Assembly: GCA_038502055.1 (NCBI GenBank)
Contig: JAXRKN010000017.1
Span: 248,001-312,000, forward strand
Source: Tanytarsus gracilentus
Lineage: Eukaryota > Arthropoda > Insecta > Diptera > Chironomidae
Reading direction: 5' to 3'
DNA: 64,000 nt
Below the pieces are notes generated by a model that saw nothing but the letters and a program-made list of their open reading frames with translations, did not search any database and had not been told where the DNA came from. The stretch's first letter is position 1; every line of letters begins with the position of its first letter. Positions 62,869-64,000 of this stretch are shown piece after piece. A program made the translations under genes and the position numbers.

Positions 62869-63582
62869 TCACCACAGTCGAAATGGCAAGCAGGATCTTT
62901 TTGGATGCAAATTACGCTCGCTTGAAGATTTATTGTCAACGATCGTTGTATGATTTTCCATCTCGTTTCCCACCGTCTTCGAGCAGCCACTCAGCTCATC
63001 AATTTTCGACGATATATTTTTTCCGCCATCACAACTGCCGCCAATTTTTATCGTGCTGTTGTTTTGTAAATACCGAAGAATCTTGTCAGCAATCAAACAG
63101 CGTCCTTTACCCAATTGCACGCGACATGTGGGGCACCTCACGACTTTTCCCCGGCAACGATTGCAAACTATATGACCGTTGACACATTGATAAGTGAACG
63201 ATGGTGAGGTTGGTATCTGTGGGTGAGAAGAGAGATGATAAATTTATGTTTTATGCGAGACAAAATATTGCGAAGGAAGCGACATCGGAAGATTTATGGG
63301 TGACCTCAAGCAAAAGCTTTCTATCATGAATTGGTAATAGAAATGTCAACATTGGTATGTGAAATGAAATATTGAACGTGAATTTGTTATCAAATTGCTT
63401 CATGTAAAAAATATTTCAAAAGTTTTATTTTGAGCTTCCAAAAAGCTCAAAAAAGAGCTTTTACGATTTATCACTTTTCGAATAAAAATCATCCATACCT
63501 CTAAGCAAATTGGGCACTCCATTAATTGAATCACATTGATTACATCACTGACAAGATTGTGAAAATGTTGCGGTTGATATTG
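62869..63582 (-). CDS. SIAH-like RING-finger E3 ubiquitin ligase (partial)
   Basis: Two exons are seen: 63582-63499 (28 codons, phase 0 at both ends) and 63216-62869. Joined, they give a complete C3HC4 RING: CPIC, QCVNGH, CNRC and CPTC, in the order and near the spacing of SINA/SIAH rings (12 residues between the second and third cysteines, against about 10 in SIAH). It is followed by LGKGRCLIADKILRYL. RING domains recruit an E2 and ubiquitinate targets. The acceptor at 63583 shows that a more 5' exon lies to the right, perhaps outside the window. If the Met in the first exon (LMECPIC) were the start, the product would be 123 aa. The tail after residue ~70 (Ser/Asn/Gly-rich, ending at TGA 62869-62871) is not SIAH-like. 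Another frame near 62850-62915 reads a Cys/His segment (DPACHFDCGEIL), so the 3' structure may involve a further intron. RING confidence is high; gene ends are uncertain. Confidence 0.72.
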
Positions 63583-64000
63583 CTAAAAAGAATTAAAATG
63601 TAAATTTATTTTAAAATGACAATAAATAATGCACCATTCTACTCAAACCCACAGTTACAACTGCCGTAATATGAAACACAAGCTATCACCTTTTACTCGT
63701 CCATTGCCATAGACATTCAGCGGTAACTCATGGAGATTGATCGAGCACTTTTGAGCAATCGACAAGGACTATAATTCTCACACGAATGTGTATTCTATTT
63801 TAAGTGTAAGTCACGTAGATTTGCATTCTATCGCATGGAATATTCATGAGTTGCTCAGCTATGAGTGTTCTCGGAGTGGCATAAAAAATGTGCGAAAATG
63901 AAAATGGAGTATTTTTCTGGCGTGCAATTGATTTCCGAGTTGTCATTTTATAGAGAATTTCATAGGTTCATGGACGATTAAATTTTCAAGTTCGTTGTTA
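63583..64000. other. No gene recognised, upstream of the recovered RING exons
   Basis: Sequence leading to the window edge. The acceptor at 63583 (minus) implies an upstream exon here or beyond; no clear coding segment is seen. Confidence 0.4.

Noticed and set aside
62883..63182. 99-codon plus frame
   Set aside because: Antisense shadow of the RING exon.

Overview
The window looks like nuclear DNA from a dipteran insect, most likely a nematoceran (midge, gnat or mosquito-like). It is about 70% A+T and gene-poor. It has spliceosomal introns ranging from 57-75 nt to more than 1 kb, a dipteran-type EF-hand/WD40 gene of the WDY family, and short DNA repeats whose layout resembles dipteran Helentron-derived elements. 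There are no operons, bacterial signals, rRNA, convincing tRNAs or CRISPR arrays. The species call is inference.

Layout. Positions 1-22,693 hold no recognisable gene, only A+T-rich DNA, short imperfect tandem repeats and small hairpin elements. Positions 22,694-31,237 (+) hold a WDY-like gene in ten exons; the reconstructed coding sequence is 3,225 nt (1,074 aa plus stop) and all splice phases agree. A Helentron-like non-autonomous element (copy 1) lies in its second intron. A non-coding interval follows, 31.3-39.4 kb, with copy 2 of that element at 34.77-35.49 kb. Positions 39,473-44,269 (-) hold a CPA2-family sodium/proton antiporter of the NHA/SLC9B type, in twelve recovered exons including two micro-exons of 27 and 33 nt. 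The interval 44.3-57.7 kb is non-coding as far as I can see. It holds copy 3 of the Helentron-like element, which carries a 17-bp minisatellite, and an 883-bp inverted-repeat transposon whose ends and target duplication resemble Transib. One orphan exon candidate at 57,758-57,913 (+) is followed after 12 bp by a second inverted-repeat element (57,926-58,830). The right edge (62,869-63,582, -) holds two exons of a SIAH-like RING-finger E3 ligase.

The three genes show no sign of acting together. WDY-like proteins are associated with testis/axoneme function, NHA with epithelial ion transport, and the RING protein with ubiquitination; WDY and NHA are convergent neighbours. The most distinctive material is the mobile and repeat DNA: the Transib-like element with an RSS-like left end, the three HINE-like copies with different central repeats, and a dispersed family of 75-210 bp hairpins with CAAGGGGTGGAAA-type ends. 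All family assignments come from reading motifs, not from database searches.
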